Below, piece after piece: positions 19,501 through 28,272 of a DNA stretch of 64,000 nucleotides. The DNA is from Flavobacteriaceae bacterium (GTDB taxonomy: Bacteria > Bacteroidota > Bacteroidia > Flavobacteriales > Flavobacteriaceae): positions 124,001-188,000 of the forward strand of contig NZMG01000039.1 of the NCBI GenBank assembly GCA_002694465.1, written 5' to 3'. The translations under genes and the position numbers were made by a program. The first letter of the stretch is position 1. Every line of letters starts with the position of its first letter. A model generated the notes under the pieces. The model had not been told where the DNA came from. It did no database searches and saw only the letters and a program-made list of their open reading frames with translations.

Positions 19501-20027
19501 AAATTTTTGTCCCAAAATAGGCTTACCAAGACGATGATTGCAACAGGGATAGCTGCATATTTAAGATATTTAATGTTTTTCTTAAAATGTATAGCGCTCA
19601 CAAAAGGAACAGGTTGGAGTTCCCCTGATTTTTGATCGATACTGGCGGCCAGTAATTCAGATTCTCGTCTATTCTGGTTTAGCTGAATTACATTTAACAG
19701 CTTATCATTAACCTGCGGAAAGTGGTTGCCAATAATTTTTGAAGCTTCTTCATAACTAATTCCTTTTTGGAGTTTAAATAGTTTTGCTAATGGAAACGCA
19801 ATAAATCGTGCAAATAATCCTAACGCAACGACAACAAAAGTCCAAAAAAGGATGGCTCTACCTGTTGTTTCTAACCACAAAAAATGTTCAACAAGCAAGG
19901 TGATAATAAGATACAATAGCCCAATAGCAAAGAACAGGATAGCTCCTTTAATGAGTTCATTCGTGTAGTATTTACGAATAAATTGTTCTAGCTTTTGTTG
20001 TATGATATTAAATGTGCTCAATGGCAA
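16563..20027 (-). CDS. DUF4175 family protein (large, membrane-anchored, coiled coil plus Gly-rich segment)
   Basis: 1154 aa; two N-terminal TMs, long Lys/Glu coiled coil, Gly/Lys/Gln-rich C-terminal segment. Confidence 0.8.
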   Translation of the reverse strand: MPLSTFNIIQQKLEQFIRKYYTNELIKGAILFFAIGLLYLIITLLVEHFLWLETTGRAILFWTFVVVALGLFARFIAFPLAKLFKLQKGISYEEASKIIGNHFPQVNDKLLNVIQLNQNRRESELLAASIDQKSGELQPVPFVSAIHFKKNIKYLKYAAIPVAIIVLVSLFWDKNLFTDSYERVVHYDTAYEPPAPFSFVVLNDDLKAIENKNFTVKVKTEGTVVPENASVSFNNETYYLEQTSPGRFEFTFSQPSESFDFRFIANKVVSKSYRVEVVKTPSLLGFEMFLNYPSYTGKKDETLKSMGNATIPEGTQVTWKVNTKNTETVQLKVKDTAYNFSAKENEFSFNKGVYQKLDYAITTSNKDLKEYENLAFTLGVVKDEYPEISVSSKQDSTEFQTYYFLGQVSDDYGLTKLQLVYYPVGEEGQKKTKKLSINTSNFDQFTHTFPGDLELEEGVSYEYYFEVFDNDVIHNYKSSKTGFYTFRKLTKDELEKLQLEKQGEDIKDLSKSIKDLKEQDKRLEEINKIQKEKEQLNWNDKKKLEDFLKRQKQQEEMMKNFSKEMKEDLQKFQPENKEEDPFKEQLEERLEENEKRLEENEKLLEELERLQEKIDKEELSEKLEKLAKQNKNQEKNLEQLVELTKRYYVTKKAEKLAEELFKLGEEQEKLSESPKEENTKEKQEELNKKFDDFQKEMEDLKKENEELKEPIDIPQDVNGEQEVKKEQEKATDKLQQQNPQGAAPSQKKAGQKMKQMSQQMEAKMMSGQMDSMDEDIEMLRQVLDNLVTFSFEQEDLMQDFKQIDYGSASFGKKLNIQNDLKLNFQHIDDSLFALSLRQPLISEVINESLTNVSFNIDKALEQFAENNSRNGIASQQYTVTGANELAILLSDLLSNMQSMAMSMPGQGKGQGKGMGKGQGQGEGFQLPDIIKKQESLSKEMGEGMEKGKGGKEGQEGEGEKGQGKDGQGNGEGGGQSGDGNSGKEGNDGKSGKNGSGGNGNEDGKDGKEGENGDNYNEDLNGKLYEIYKQQQDLRNQLKDRLSKEGLEGQGGKIIKEMEGIEQQLLDKGFNQRTLERMLNLQYELLKLDEADFEQGKENRRESRTNRQEFNNALRLQPEDIKKYFNQEEILNREALPLHLEYKKEVQKYFNKEND

Positions 20028-20141
20028 TGGCTTTAAGGACTAAAATATAACAAAAATTATACCTAAGAAGCGCGTTTGGGAAAGATTTACATGTTTCAAT
20101 TCTTTTTGGCGGCTCATCAAGGAGAAAACTTAAACAATTTC

Positions 20142-20149
20142 TACCTTTG
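20142..20149 (+). promoter_or_regulatory. TAnnTTTG promoter box upstream of gltX
   Basis: TACCTTTG, 17 nt before ATG 20167. Confidence 0.55.
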
Positions 20150-20166
20150 CCACTCAAATTAAGTTT

Positions 20167-21675
20167 ATGTCTCAAAAAGTTAGAGTTCGTTTTGCACCTA
20201 GTCCAACTGGTCCTTTACATATTGGCGGGGTAAGAACGGCATTATTTAATTATTTATTTGCAAAAAAGCACGGTGGCGATTTCCTGCTTCGTATTGAAGA
20301 TACCGATCAAACCCGGTATGTCGAAGGTGCCGAGGAGTATATTGTTGAAGCGCTAAACTGGCTTAATATTCCTTATGACGAAGGCCCTAATAAAGAAGGA
20401 GATTGTGGCCCCTACAAACAAAGCGAGAGACAACATTTATATAAAAAATACGCAGACCAACTAATTGCCGAAGGAAAAGCTTATTATGCTTTTGATACGG
20501 CAGACGAGTTAGACGCACACCGGAAAAACCACGAAGCAAACGGCAAAACCTTTATCTATAATTGGCACAATCGCCTAAAACTAAAAAATTCGCTTGCGCT
20601 TTCTCCCGAAGTAGTTGAAAAGAAACTCGCTTCTGGTGAGGAATATGTCATTCGATTTAAATCACCTGAAGGCAAAACGCTTCAGTTAAATGACATCATT
20701 CGTGGAGAAATGCAAATTGACACCAATATTTTAGACGATAAAGTGCTGTTTAAAAGTGATGGGATGCCAACCTATCATTTGGCCAATATTGTGGATGACC
20801 ATCTCATGAAAATCACACACGTGATTCGAGGAGAAGAATGGCTACCCTCTTTGGCTTTACACCAGTTGTTGTATGATGCTTTTGGATGGGAAGCGCCTCT
20901 ATTTGCACACCTTCCTTTAATTATGAAACCCGTTGGAAAAGGAAAATTAAGTAAGCGAGATGGAGAAGCAGGTGGATTTCCAGTCTATCCATTAGAATGG
21001 AGAACTCAAAATGAATTATATATAGGCTATCGTGAAGAAGGCTATCTGCCTGAAGCGGTCGTCAATATGTTAGCTTTATTAGGTTGGAACCCTGGAACAG
21101 AACAGGAAATATTTAGTTTAAAAGAACTTATCAATACCTTTTCCTTAGAAAGAGTAAATAAGGCTGGTGCCAAATTTGATCCAGAAAAAGCAAAGTGGTT
21201 TCAACATCAATATCTTCAGGAATTGAATGAAGAAACCTTGGTTTCACAATTTACAAATCTCTTGGGCAGTAAAAATGTATTTCCTTCCATTGATGTGGCT
21301 AAAATTGTTTCTTTGGTGAAAGAACGAGCTACCTTTGTTTCAGATTTATGGGAGCAAAGCAGTTTCTTTTTTGAAGGTCCTAAAACCTATGATGAAAAAG
21401 CTGCACAAAAATCCTTTAAAGAGGATACGCCGCAATTGCTTCAAAAAGTTGTTGATATCTTAAATGAAATAGATGATTTTTCAGCATCCACACTTTCAGA
21501 TAAAGTAAAAGGATGGATTACGAAAGAAGGTATTGGGTTTGGAAAAGTAATGATGCCGTTACGACTTTCATTAGTGGGAGAAATGAAAGGTCCAGATGTG
21601 TTTGAGATAATCGCTATTTTAGGTAAAAAAGAAGCGGTTGAAAGAATCCAAAAGGCGATTCAATCTATAGGCTAA
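20167..21675 (+). CDS. gltX: Glutamate--tRNA ligase
   Basis: VRFAPSPTGPLHIGGVRTALFNYLFAKKHGG, KLSKRDG. Confidence 0.98.
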   Translation: MSQKVRVRFAPSPTGPLHIGGVRTALFNYLFAKKHGGDFLLRIEDTDQTRYVEGAEEYIVEALNWLNIPYDEGPNKEGDCGPYKQSERQHLYKKYADQLIAEGKAYYAFDTADELDAHRKNHEANGKTFIYNWHNRLKLKNSLALSPEVVEKKLASGEEYVIRFKSPEGKTLQLNDIIRGEMQIDTNILDDKVLFKSDGMPTYHLANIVDDHLMKITHVIRGEEWLPSLALHQLLYDAFGWEAPLFAHLPLIMKPVGKGKLSKRDGEAGGFPVYPLEWRTQNELYIGYREEGYLPEAVVNMLALLGWNPGTEQEIFSLKELINTFSLERVNKAGAKFDPEKAKWFQHQYLQELNEETLVSQFTNLLGSKNVFPSIDVAKIVSLVKERATFVSDLWEQSSFFFEGPKTYDEKAAQKSFKEDTPQLLQKVVDILNEIDDFSASTLSDKVKGWITKEGIGFGKVMMPLRLSLVGEMKGPDVFEIIAILGKKEAVERIQKAIQSIG

Positions 21676-22361
21676 AAATACAAATACGCTCCTATAATTA
21701 TCGTGGATGTATTTCCTTTAAACCCTCCTTCAGGTTGACTTGAAGATAAGGCTTCTTGGTCATTAAACCTTGCGAACAAATTACTCACTCCATATTGATA
21801 TTGGGCATTTACTCTAAAGTTTTTAAGCCCTGCTGTAATTCCAGCGGCCAAGTGAAAATGGACTCTGGACACATTATCGATATCAGATGCCTTTAGGGTA
21901 TCATATCCGTCCAAAACGTAGTTGTTGAAAGATTCATCTTTTAATTTAAGTTTCCCGTTTACATTTAAAACAGGGCCTGCATCAATGCTCAAATGGTGCC
22001 TAATGATATTATACCCAGCTAATAATTTTATCTGTACACTAGAAAGTTGGTAATTTATATATTGCTCATCAAAATTATTTAGCGGATTGGCAAAGTCTCT
22101 TCCAAAAATTCCTAATTGATTTTGATGAAAACTCACTCCGTATTCTAAATCGAAGTTATTATACACATCCCCACGAGTCACAAAGCCGGCAGAAAAACCA
22201 TTGCCAGAATTGGTATTGAAATTTGAAGTTTTGATTTCGAAAATATTAAAGCCACCAAAAACTCCTAATTGGTTATATTGGTCATAATTTCGTTGAGCGG
22301 TCATTTCAGAAAAAAAGAAAAGGGAAATAGTAACAAAAAAGAGGTTTTTTAGACTCATCAA
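21672..22361 (-). CDS. Outer membrane beta-barrel / PorT-like porin family protein
   Basis: Signal peptide, QRNYDQYNQLGVFGGFNIF, alternating beta-barrel strands, terminal aromatic GAYLYF. Confidence 0.75.
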   Translation of the reverse strand: MMSLKNLFFVTISLFFFSEMTAQRNYDQYNQLGVFGGFNIFEIKTSNFNTNSGNGFSAGFVTRGDVYNNFDLEYGVSFHQNQLGIFGRDFANPLNNFDEQYINYQLSSVQIKLLAGYNIIRHHLSIDAGPVLNVNGKLKLKDESFNNYVLDGYDTLKASDIDNVSRVHFHLAAGITAGLKNFRVNAQYQYGVSNLFARFNDQEALSSSQPEGGFKGNTSTIIIGAYLYF

Positions 22362-22433
22362 ATAGCAATTTTAAAGGGGCAAAAGTAGCTTTAATTTTGT
22401 ATCTTCAAACGGTAATTCAATAAAAACAAAACT

Positions 22434-23414
22434 ATGGGCGGTATTTTAGCAATTCCTGTATTAATTTTCGCATTTTTCGTTTTACTCATGTTTATTTTCA
22501 CAGTAAAACAACAAACTGCAGCCATTATAGAACGCTTTGGAAAGTTTCAAAGTATTCGAAGTTCGGGGTTACAATTTAAAATCCCAGTATTTGACCGTAT
22601 TGTGGGTCGTATTAACCTGAAAATCCAACAATTAGACGTTTTAGTAGAAACAAAAACAAAAGACGATGTTTTTGTGAAATTAAAAATATCGGTGCAATTT
22701 CAGGTAATTAAAGAAAAGGTATACGATGCTTTTTACAAATTAGAGAATCCTCACGACCAGATTACGTCCTATGTTTTTGACGTGGTAAGAGCCGAAGTTC
22801 CAAAGATGAAACTCGATGATGTTTTTGAAAGAAAAGATGATATTGCCATTGCAGTGAAGTCTGAATTAAATGACGCCATGATCGATTATGGATATGACAT
22901 TATTAAAACATTAGTGACCGATATTGATCCCGATGTACAAGTAAAAGCGGCAATGAACAGGATAAATGCTGCGGAACGGGAAAAAGTGGCAGCAGAGTAC
23001 GAAGCAGAAGCAGAACGTATTAAAATTGTAGCTAAGGCTCGTGCAGAGGCAGAAAGCAAACGACTACAAGGACAAGGTATCGCAGATCAACGCAGAGAAA
23101 TTGCTCGTGGTCTTGAAGAATCTGTAGAGGTGTTAAATAATGTAGGTATTAATTCTCAAGAGGCCTCGGCATTGATTGTAGTAACACAACATTACGACAC
23201 ATTACAATCTATTGGGGAAGAAACAAACACCAACTTAATTCTGCTTCCTAATTCCCCACAAGCTGGTAGTGATATGTTAAATAATATGATTGCTTCATTT
23301 GTAGCAAGCAACCAAATTGGAGAGGAAATGAAAAAACAGAATCAAGCGTCTGGTATAGTCAACACTAAGAAAAAAAGAACACCGCCTCCTAATAATGATG
23401 ATATCAACTATTAA
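22434..23414 (+). CDS. SPFH/Band 7 (stomatin-like) membrane protein
   Basis: TVKQQTAAIIERFGKFQSIRSSGLQFKIPVFDRI, AEREKVAAEYEAEAERIKIVAKARAEAESKRLQGQG. Confidence 0.93.
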   Translation: MGGILAIPVLIFAFFVLLMFIFTVKQQTAAIIERFGKFQSIRSSGLQFKIPVFDRIVGRINLKIQQLDVLVETKTKDDVFVKLKISVQFQVIKEKVYDAFYKLENPHDQITSYVFDVVRAEVPKMKLDDVFERKDDIAIAVKSELNDAMIDYGYDIIKTLVTDIDPDVQVKAAMNRINAAEREKVAAEYEAEAERIKIVAKARAEAESKRLQGQGIADQRREIARGLEESVEVLNNVGINSQEASALIVVTQHYDTLQSIGEETNTNLILLPNSPQAGSDMLNNMIASFVASNQIGEEMKKQNQASGIVNTKKKRTPPPNNDDINY

Positions 23415-23420
23415 TATTGG

Positions 23421-23448
23421 CCCCTCAAATTTTGAGGGGTTTTTTTTA
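23421..23448 (+). terminator. Intrinsic terminator downstream of the SPFH gene
   Basis: CCCCTCAAATTTTGAGGGGTTTTTTTT. Confidence 0.92.
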
Positions 23449-23484
23449 ATTCAACTATCTTCGTGTTTATCATAAAGTATTGCT

Positions 23485-25131
23485 GTGTTTCAAAGAATCA
23501 TTAAAAGTGTGAGATGTGAATTTTCTAGTTTAGGAATTTCATTTTATTTGTTATGGTGGTTTTTTCACCCACTTTCAGTAGTGGTAGTGGTGGGATTTTT
23601 TCTAATTCCTTTTTTCATAGAATATTTAAAGGAAGTTATCGCTTTTGGCTGCCTTACGGTTTTACTAATGGGATTATACGCTTTTACCCCAAGGGCAATG
23701 AAGTTCTTGGTTTATATAAGCTCATTCTTACTTTTGTCAAGTTTAAGTTTTGTGAAGTTAAGTTTCTTCCATCTTTATGGGGTAAAAATTAGTGCATCAG
23801 CATTATTTGTTATTTTTGAAACAAACGCTAGTGAAACATCAGAATTTCTTGAAAATTACCTAAACGTTCCTATTATTATTCTTTTTCTTTTATTGTTTAT
23901 GCCTCTTATATGGTTGCTTGTATTCAAAAGAAAAAAAGCTAAACAATTTAAATTTGAAAACACAAGAAAAAAGCCCCCTATAAAAATTGTATTATTACTC
24001 GCATTAATAATTGTTAGCGGGTTTATTATTCAATGGAAGTTTAAAAACGAAAACATTTTGTTGAATAGTTTCAGCAGCTATCAAGAATATTCAAAAACCA
24101 AAGAAATCCTTGCCTCCCAACTGGCAAAAACTGAGAACAACCTAGTATCTGATGCGACAAATAGTGATGACGAAGCGGCCTATGTTGTCATAATAGGAGA
24201 ATCAACCTCTTCATGGCATATGCAACTTTACGGGTATAAAAGAGAAACCAATCCCAAGTTGGTTGAAATTAAAAACGAACTCGTCCTTTTTAATAACGTA
24301 ATTACACCCAATGTGCATACCATTTTAGCACTTGAAAAAATCCTCACATTTACCAATTTTGAAAACCCTAAACCTAATCAAAATGCATCCGTAGTGCAGT
24401 TGGCAAACGCAGCCGGGTTTGAAACCTATTGGATTTCCAACCAACAGCCTGTAGGTATCCATGAAAGTATTTCTACTATTATCGGGAATGCTGCTAAAAA
24501 CAAATATTTTATTGCTACCGAAGGCTATAAATACACCATTCACGATGGAGCGCTATTGCCAATTGTAGAACAAGTGCTTCAGGAAAAGAAAAAGAAGAAA
24601 CTCATTTTTCTCCACCTCATCGGCACCCATGTGGCTTATTACAAAAGATACCCGAAGGAGTTTGAATTTTTCGGCACTTTATCTAGACCCGATTTGGACA
24701 AAAAGGCCAATGAATATATAAACACATATGATAATGCCACCCGATATAATGATTCTATAATTAGAGCCGTTATTGACAAAGTAAAATTACTTGATACGAA
24801 CAGCTATGTTGCTTATTTTTCAGATCATGGGGATGATGTTTATGATGAAGCTAATATAGCTGGACACAACGAGTATTTAGGCACCAAACCTATGTATGAA
24901 GTTCCTTTTATGGTTTGGTTTTCTGAAAAATATTATAAAAATTCAGAGTCCTATTCAAAAAAGGAGGCGTTAAAACAGAGGGCCTATAACCTGGAGGACT
25001 TTATGTACTCTTTCGCTGAAATTAGCCGAATAAAATTTGCTCAAATGGACAGCACCAGAAGTGTTTTTAGCAATCAATTTATTGAAAGGCCTCGCTTGGT
25101 AAAAGACGGTGAAAACTATGATAAAAAATAA
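23485..25131 (+). CDS. Phosphoethanolamine transferase (EptA-like sulfatase-fold)
   Basis: N-terminal TMs, AAYVVIIGESTSSWHMQLYGYKRETNP, VAYFSDHGDDVYDE. Confidence 0.88.
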   Translation: MFQRIIKSVRCEFSSLGISFYLLWWFFHPLSVVVVVGFFLIPFFIEYLKEVIAFGCLTVLLMGLYAFTPRAMKFLVYISSFLLLSSLSFVKLSFFHLYGVKISASALFVIFETNASETSEFLENYLNVPIIILFLLLFMPLIWLLVFKRKKAKQFKFENTRKKPPIKIVLLLALIIVSGFIIQWKFKNENILLNSFSSYQEYSKTKEILASQLAKTENNLVSDATNSDDEAAYVVIIGESTSSWHMQLYGYKRETNPKLVEIKNELVLFNNVITPNVHTILALEKILTFTNFENPKPNQNASVVQLANAAGFETYWISNQQPVGIHESISTIIGNAAKNKYFIATEGYKYTIHDGALLPIVEQVLQEKKKKKLIFLHLIGTHVAYYKRYPKEFEFFGTLSRPDLDKKANEYINTYDNATRYNDSIIRAVIDKVKLLDTNSYVAYFSDHGDDVYDEANIAGHNEYLGTKPMYEVPFMVWFSEKYYKNSESYSKKEALKQRAYNLEDFMYSFAEISRIKFAQMDSTRSVFSNQFIERPRLVKDGENYDKK

Positions 25132-25867
25132 AAAACTTCGATCCGTTCTATTTATAATTCTGACAGTATTTATTGCAAGATTTGCTTATAAGTATTCTCC
25201 AAAACGTATTGAGTTTTTAGGACATTATGAAAAAGTAGGTGCGCACAGGGTTAATAGTATAGAAAAATTAACAGCTGCACTTGATTATTTTGAAATAATT
25301 GAATTGGATTTGGTGTATTTTTCCGAGTCACAAACCTTAGATGTAGGACACCCTCCTGCACCAAGTATAAGTCTAACTTTCGAAAAATACTTAGATGCTA
25401 TTCCAAAGGATTGCAGGCCATTTTTGTGGCTAGATATTAAAAACTTGACTTCTGAAAATGCTTCTGAAGTTCTTAACCGAATCTCCCTTCTACTAAAAAA
25501 AAGGCAATACCTATTTGAAAAATTATTAATTGAATCACAACACCCTGAAGCTTTAGAGCTATTTAATGATACTGGCTTTCAAACTAGTTATTATTTGCCT
25601 GTTGGATTAAGTAAAAAACCAACCTCTGAACAAGACTCGGCAATCGAAACAATACAGCTTGCGCTGTCAAAAAATAAAAAAATGGGGGTTTCTTCAAACT
25701 ATTTGGATTATGAAATTATGTCCAAAAACTTTCCTAAAAGACAAAAATATGTTTGGAAAATAGATGGCTTAACTTTTAACAATTATTCCCCAACAAGAAA
25801 AATCTTGAAAGACACAACGGTAAAAGTTGTCCTCTCAAGATTTCGTTCTTTTAAAGGAAACAGATAA
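25118..25867 (+). CDS. FAM151/GDPD-like TIM-barrel protein, membrane-anchored
   Basis: HYEKVGAHRVNSIEKLTAALDYFEIIELDLVYF...LDVGHPPAPSISLTFEKYL...PFLWLDIKNL; overlaps the eptA-like gene by 14 nt, start at MIKNKK. Confidence 0.65.
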   Translation: MIKNKKLRSVLFIILTVFIARFAYKYSPKRIEFLGHYEKVGAHRVNSIEKLTAALDYFEIIELDLVYFSESQTLDVGHPPAPSISLTFEKYLDAIPKDCRPFLWLDIKNLTSENASEVLNRISLLLKKRQYLFEKLLIESQHPEALELFNDTGFQTSYYLPVGLSKKPTSEQDSAIETIQLALSKNKKMGVSSNYLDYEIMSKNFPKRQKYVWKIDGLTFNNYSPTRKILKDTTVKVVLSRFRSFKGNR

Positions 25868-25868
25868 T

Positions 25869-27545
25869 TTATTCTGTAAGTTTCGCCCAAGAATCTCGCA
25901 AAGGCACTGTTCTATTAAAAACCCTATTTTCAGAAGTACTATCCCTATCTACTACAAAATATCCTAAGCGTTGAAACTGAAAATGATCTCCTTCATTAAC
26001 CTCTTTTAGACTTGGCTCGGCATATCCTGTGATAACTTCTAAAGAATTAGGATTCACAAACTCCATAAAATCTTTGTCTTTCTGTGTATCTGGAGAGGCT
26101 TCAGTAAATAATCTGTCGTACATCCTAACTTCTACTGGCAACGCATCCTTAATTGAAACCCAATGTAAGGTTCCTTTTACTTTTCTAAGGGAGGCTTCGG
26201 TACCGCTTCCACTTTTAGAATCGGGATCGTAGGTACAATGTATTTCCGTTATGTTCCCTTCAGCATCTTTTACAACACTTTCCCCTTTTATAATATATGC
26301 ACTTTTTAGACGAACTTCTTTGCCTATTGTAAGTCTGAAAAACTTTCGGTTGGCTTCTTCCAAAAAATCGTCTCTTTCAATATATAGCTCCTTTGAAAAA
26401 GGAATTTGTCTGTTTCCTGCGCTTTCATCTTCGGGGTTATTTTCAGTCTCTAACCATTCCGTTTCTCCATCAGGATAATTGGTGATTACCAATTTTACGG
26501 GATCTAAAACCACCATCACACGTGATGCTTTTTTATTTAAATCCTCACGAACATTAAACTCTAAATGCGAAACATCAATTAAATTTTCACGCTTCCCCAC
26601 GCCTATGCTGTCGGCAAAATTTCTGATAGAATCTGGCGTATAGCCTCGTCTTCGTAGGCCCGCAATGGTTGGCATACGTGGGTCATCCCAACCAGTCACC
26701 ACACCTTCTTGCACTAATTTTAAAAGTTTACGCTTACTTACAACTGTATGGCTTAGATTTCTACGGGCGAATTCACGCTGTTTAGGGCGTAATTTATTCT
26801 TGTCGTACACTTGGTCCAAAAACCAATCGTAAAGCTCTCTATGGGGCAGGAATTCAAGCGTACAGAATGAATGAGACACTTGTTCTATATAATCACTTTC
26901 GCCATGGGTCCAATCGTACATAGGAAAGATTTTCCAATCGGTTCCCGTTCTATGGTGGTGTTTCTTTAAAACACGATACATAACGGGGTCACGCATCAAC
27001 ATATTAGGCGAGGCCATATCGATTTTGGCGCGCAGTACATGAGCCCCTTCTTCAACTTCACCATTTTTCATTTTTTCGAATAATTCCAAATTCTCTTCTA
27101 CAGAGCGATTTCTGAATGGACTTGCCGTTCCAGGAGTATTGGGTGTTCCTTTTTGAGTGGCAATTTCTTCCGAGGATTGTGAATCTACGTATGCCTTTCC
27201 GTCTTTAATAAATTGTACGGCCCAATCGTATAGTTGTTGAAAATAATCTGAAGCATAACATTCGTTTGCCCAAGTATATCCAAGCCAAGAAATGTCCCTT
27301 TTTATGGCATCAACGAATTCTTGCTCTTCTTTTGCTGGATTGGTATCGTCAAAACGTAGGTTTACGGGCGCGTTGTATTTTATACCTAAGCCAAAATTTA
27401 AACAAATAGAGGACGCATGACCAATATGTAAATAACCATTGGGTTCTGGAGGAAATCGAAAGCATAATTCGCTTTTTGAATATCCATTTTTTAAATCCTC
27501 TTCAATAATGTGCTCAATAAAATTGAGACTTCGTTCTTCACTCAT
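25869..27545 (-). CDS. glnS: Glutamine--tRNA ligase
   Basis: FRFPPEPNGYLHIGHASSICLNFGLG, VVSKRKLLKLV; N-terminus trimmed from 27731 to MSEERSLNFIEHII. Confidence 0.96.
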   Translation of the reverse strand: MSEERSLNFIEHIIEEDLKNGYSKSELCFRFPPEPNGYLHIGHASSICLNFGLGIKYNAPVNLRFDDTNPAKEEQEFVDAIKRDISWLGYTWANECYASDYFQQLYDWAVQFIKDGKAYVDSQSSEEIATQKGTPNTPGTASPFRNRSVEENLELFEKMKNGEVEEGAHVLRAKIDMASPNMLMRDPVMYRVLKKHHHRTGTDWKIFPMYDWTHGESDYIEQVSHSFCTLEFLPHRELYDWFLDQVYDKNKLRPKQREFARRNLSHTVVSKRKLLKLVQEGVVTGWDDPRMPTIAGLRRRGYTPDSIRNFADSIGVGKRENLIDVSHLEFNVREDLNKKASRVMVVLDPVKLVITNYPDGETEWLETENNPEDESAGNRQIPFSKELYIERDDFLEEANRKFFRLTIGKEVRLKSAYIIKGESVVKDAEGNITEIHCTYDPDSKSGSGTEASLRKVKGTLHWVSIKDALPVEVRMYDRLFTEASPDTQKDKDFMEFVNPNSLEVITGYAEPSLKEVNEGDHFQFQRLGYFVVDRDSTSENRVFNRTVPLRDSWAKLTE

Positions 27546-27718
27546 AATTGTAATGTCTCCCTGAGCGCAGTCTCGGGGTTTTTTGAAGTGTCTAGCCTTT
27601 CTAATTAAGTTCTCAAACACTGCGCTAATATTCGCAAAATCAAAGGTATTGATTTTCAAATAATGCTTGAACAGACACGTTTTAAACCGATTGCAAAGGT
27701 AAATAATTAACTGAATAA

Positions 27719-27726
27719 AGTATCTT
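27719..27726 (+). promoter_or_regulatory. Probable promoter box upstream of folB
   Basis: gTATCTTCG, one mismatch to TAnnTTTG, about 15 nt before ATG 27743. Confidence 0.35.
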
Positions 27727-27742
27727 CGCAAAAAGTTTTTAA

Positions 27743-28099
27743 ATGAGTACCATTCGACTTAAAAATATTCGCATTTATGCCAACCACGGTTGCCTTACAG
27801 AAGAAGAAAAAATAGGGAGCGATTATTTGGTGAATCTCACTGTTAAAGCCAATCTTGTTACGGCGGCCAAAACGGATAGGCTTGGTGATACCGTAGACTA
27901 TGTGCATTTAAATAAAATTGTGAAAGAGCAAATGGCTATTAGGAGTAAGCTTTTGGAACACGTAGGAAATCGAATTATAGATGCTATATTTTCTGAAATT
28001 CCTCTAGTTTCTGAAGTAAAAGTAAGTGTCGCTAAAGTAAACCCACCCATTGGTGGTGATGTTGCCGAAGTTAGTGTTACGATGAAATCTAAAAGATAG
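27743..28099 (+). CDS. folB: Dihydroneopterin aldolase
   Basis: IRLKNIRIYANHGCLTEEEKIGSDYLVNLTV, DTVDYVHL, EVSVTMK. Confidence 0.94.
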   Translation: MSTIRLKNIRIYANHGCLTEEEKIGSDYLVNLTVKANLVTAAKTDRLGDTVDYVHLNKIVKEQMAIRSKLLEHVGNRIIDAIFSEIPLVSEVKVSVAKVNPPIGGDVAEVSVTMKSKR

Positions 28100-28128
28100 A
28101 TTTAAATGAAAACAATAGTAATTCCTCT

Positions 28129-28157
28129 TTTGTTTCATTGGAATCTTATTATATTTG
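28129..28157 (+). promoter_or_regulatory. Bacteroidetes-type promoter for tRNA-Cys (TTTG - 17 nt - TATATTTG)
   Basis: -33 TTTG at 28129-28132 and -7 TATATTTG at 28150-28157. Confidence 0.75.
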
Positions 28158-28169
28158 CCAACATAAATT

Positions 28170-28240
28170 GGCGTCTTGGCCGAGTGGCTAGGCAGAGCTC
28201 TGCAAAAGCTTGTACAGCGGTTCGAATCCGCTAGACGCCT
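28170..28240 (+). tRNA. tRNA-Cys (GCA)
   Basis: Acceptor GGCGTCT/AGACGCC, D-arm GCCgagtggctaGGC, anticodon loop CTGCAAA, T-arm AGCGGttcgaatCCGCT. Confidence 0.95.
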
Positions 28241-28242
28241 CT

Positions 28243-28272
28243 AAAGCCTTCACTATAGTGAGGGCTTTTTTT
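28243..28272 (+). terminator. Intrinsic terminator after tRNA-Cys
   Basis: AAGCCTTCACtataGTGAGGGCTTTTTTT. Confidence 0.88.

Noticed and set aside
26516-26530. ATCACACGTGAT palindrome in glnS considered as parS
   Set aside because: Shares only the CACGTG core; flanks do not match TGTTNC...GAAACA
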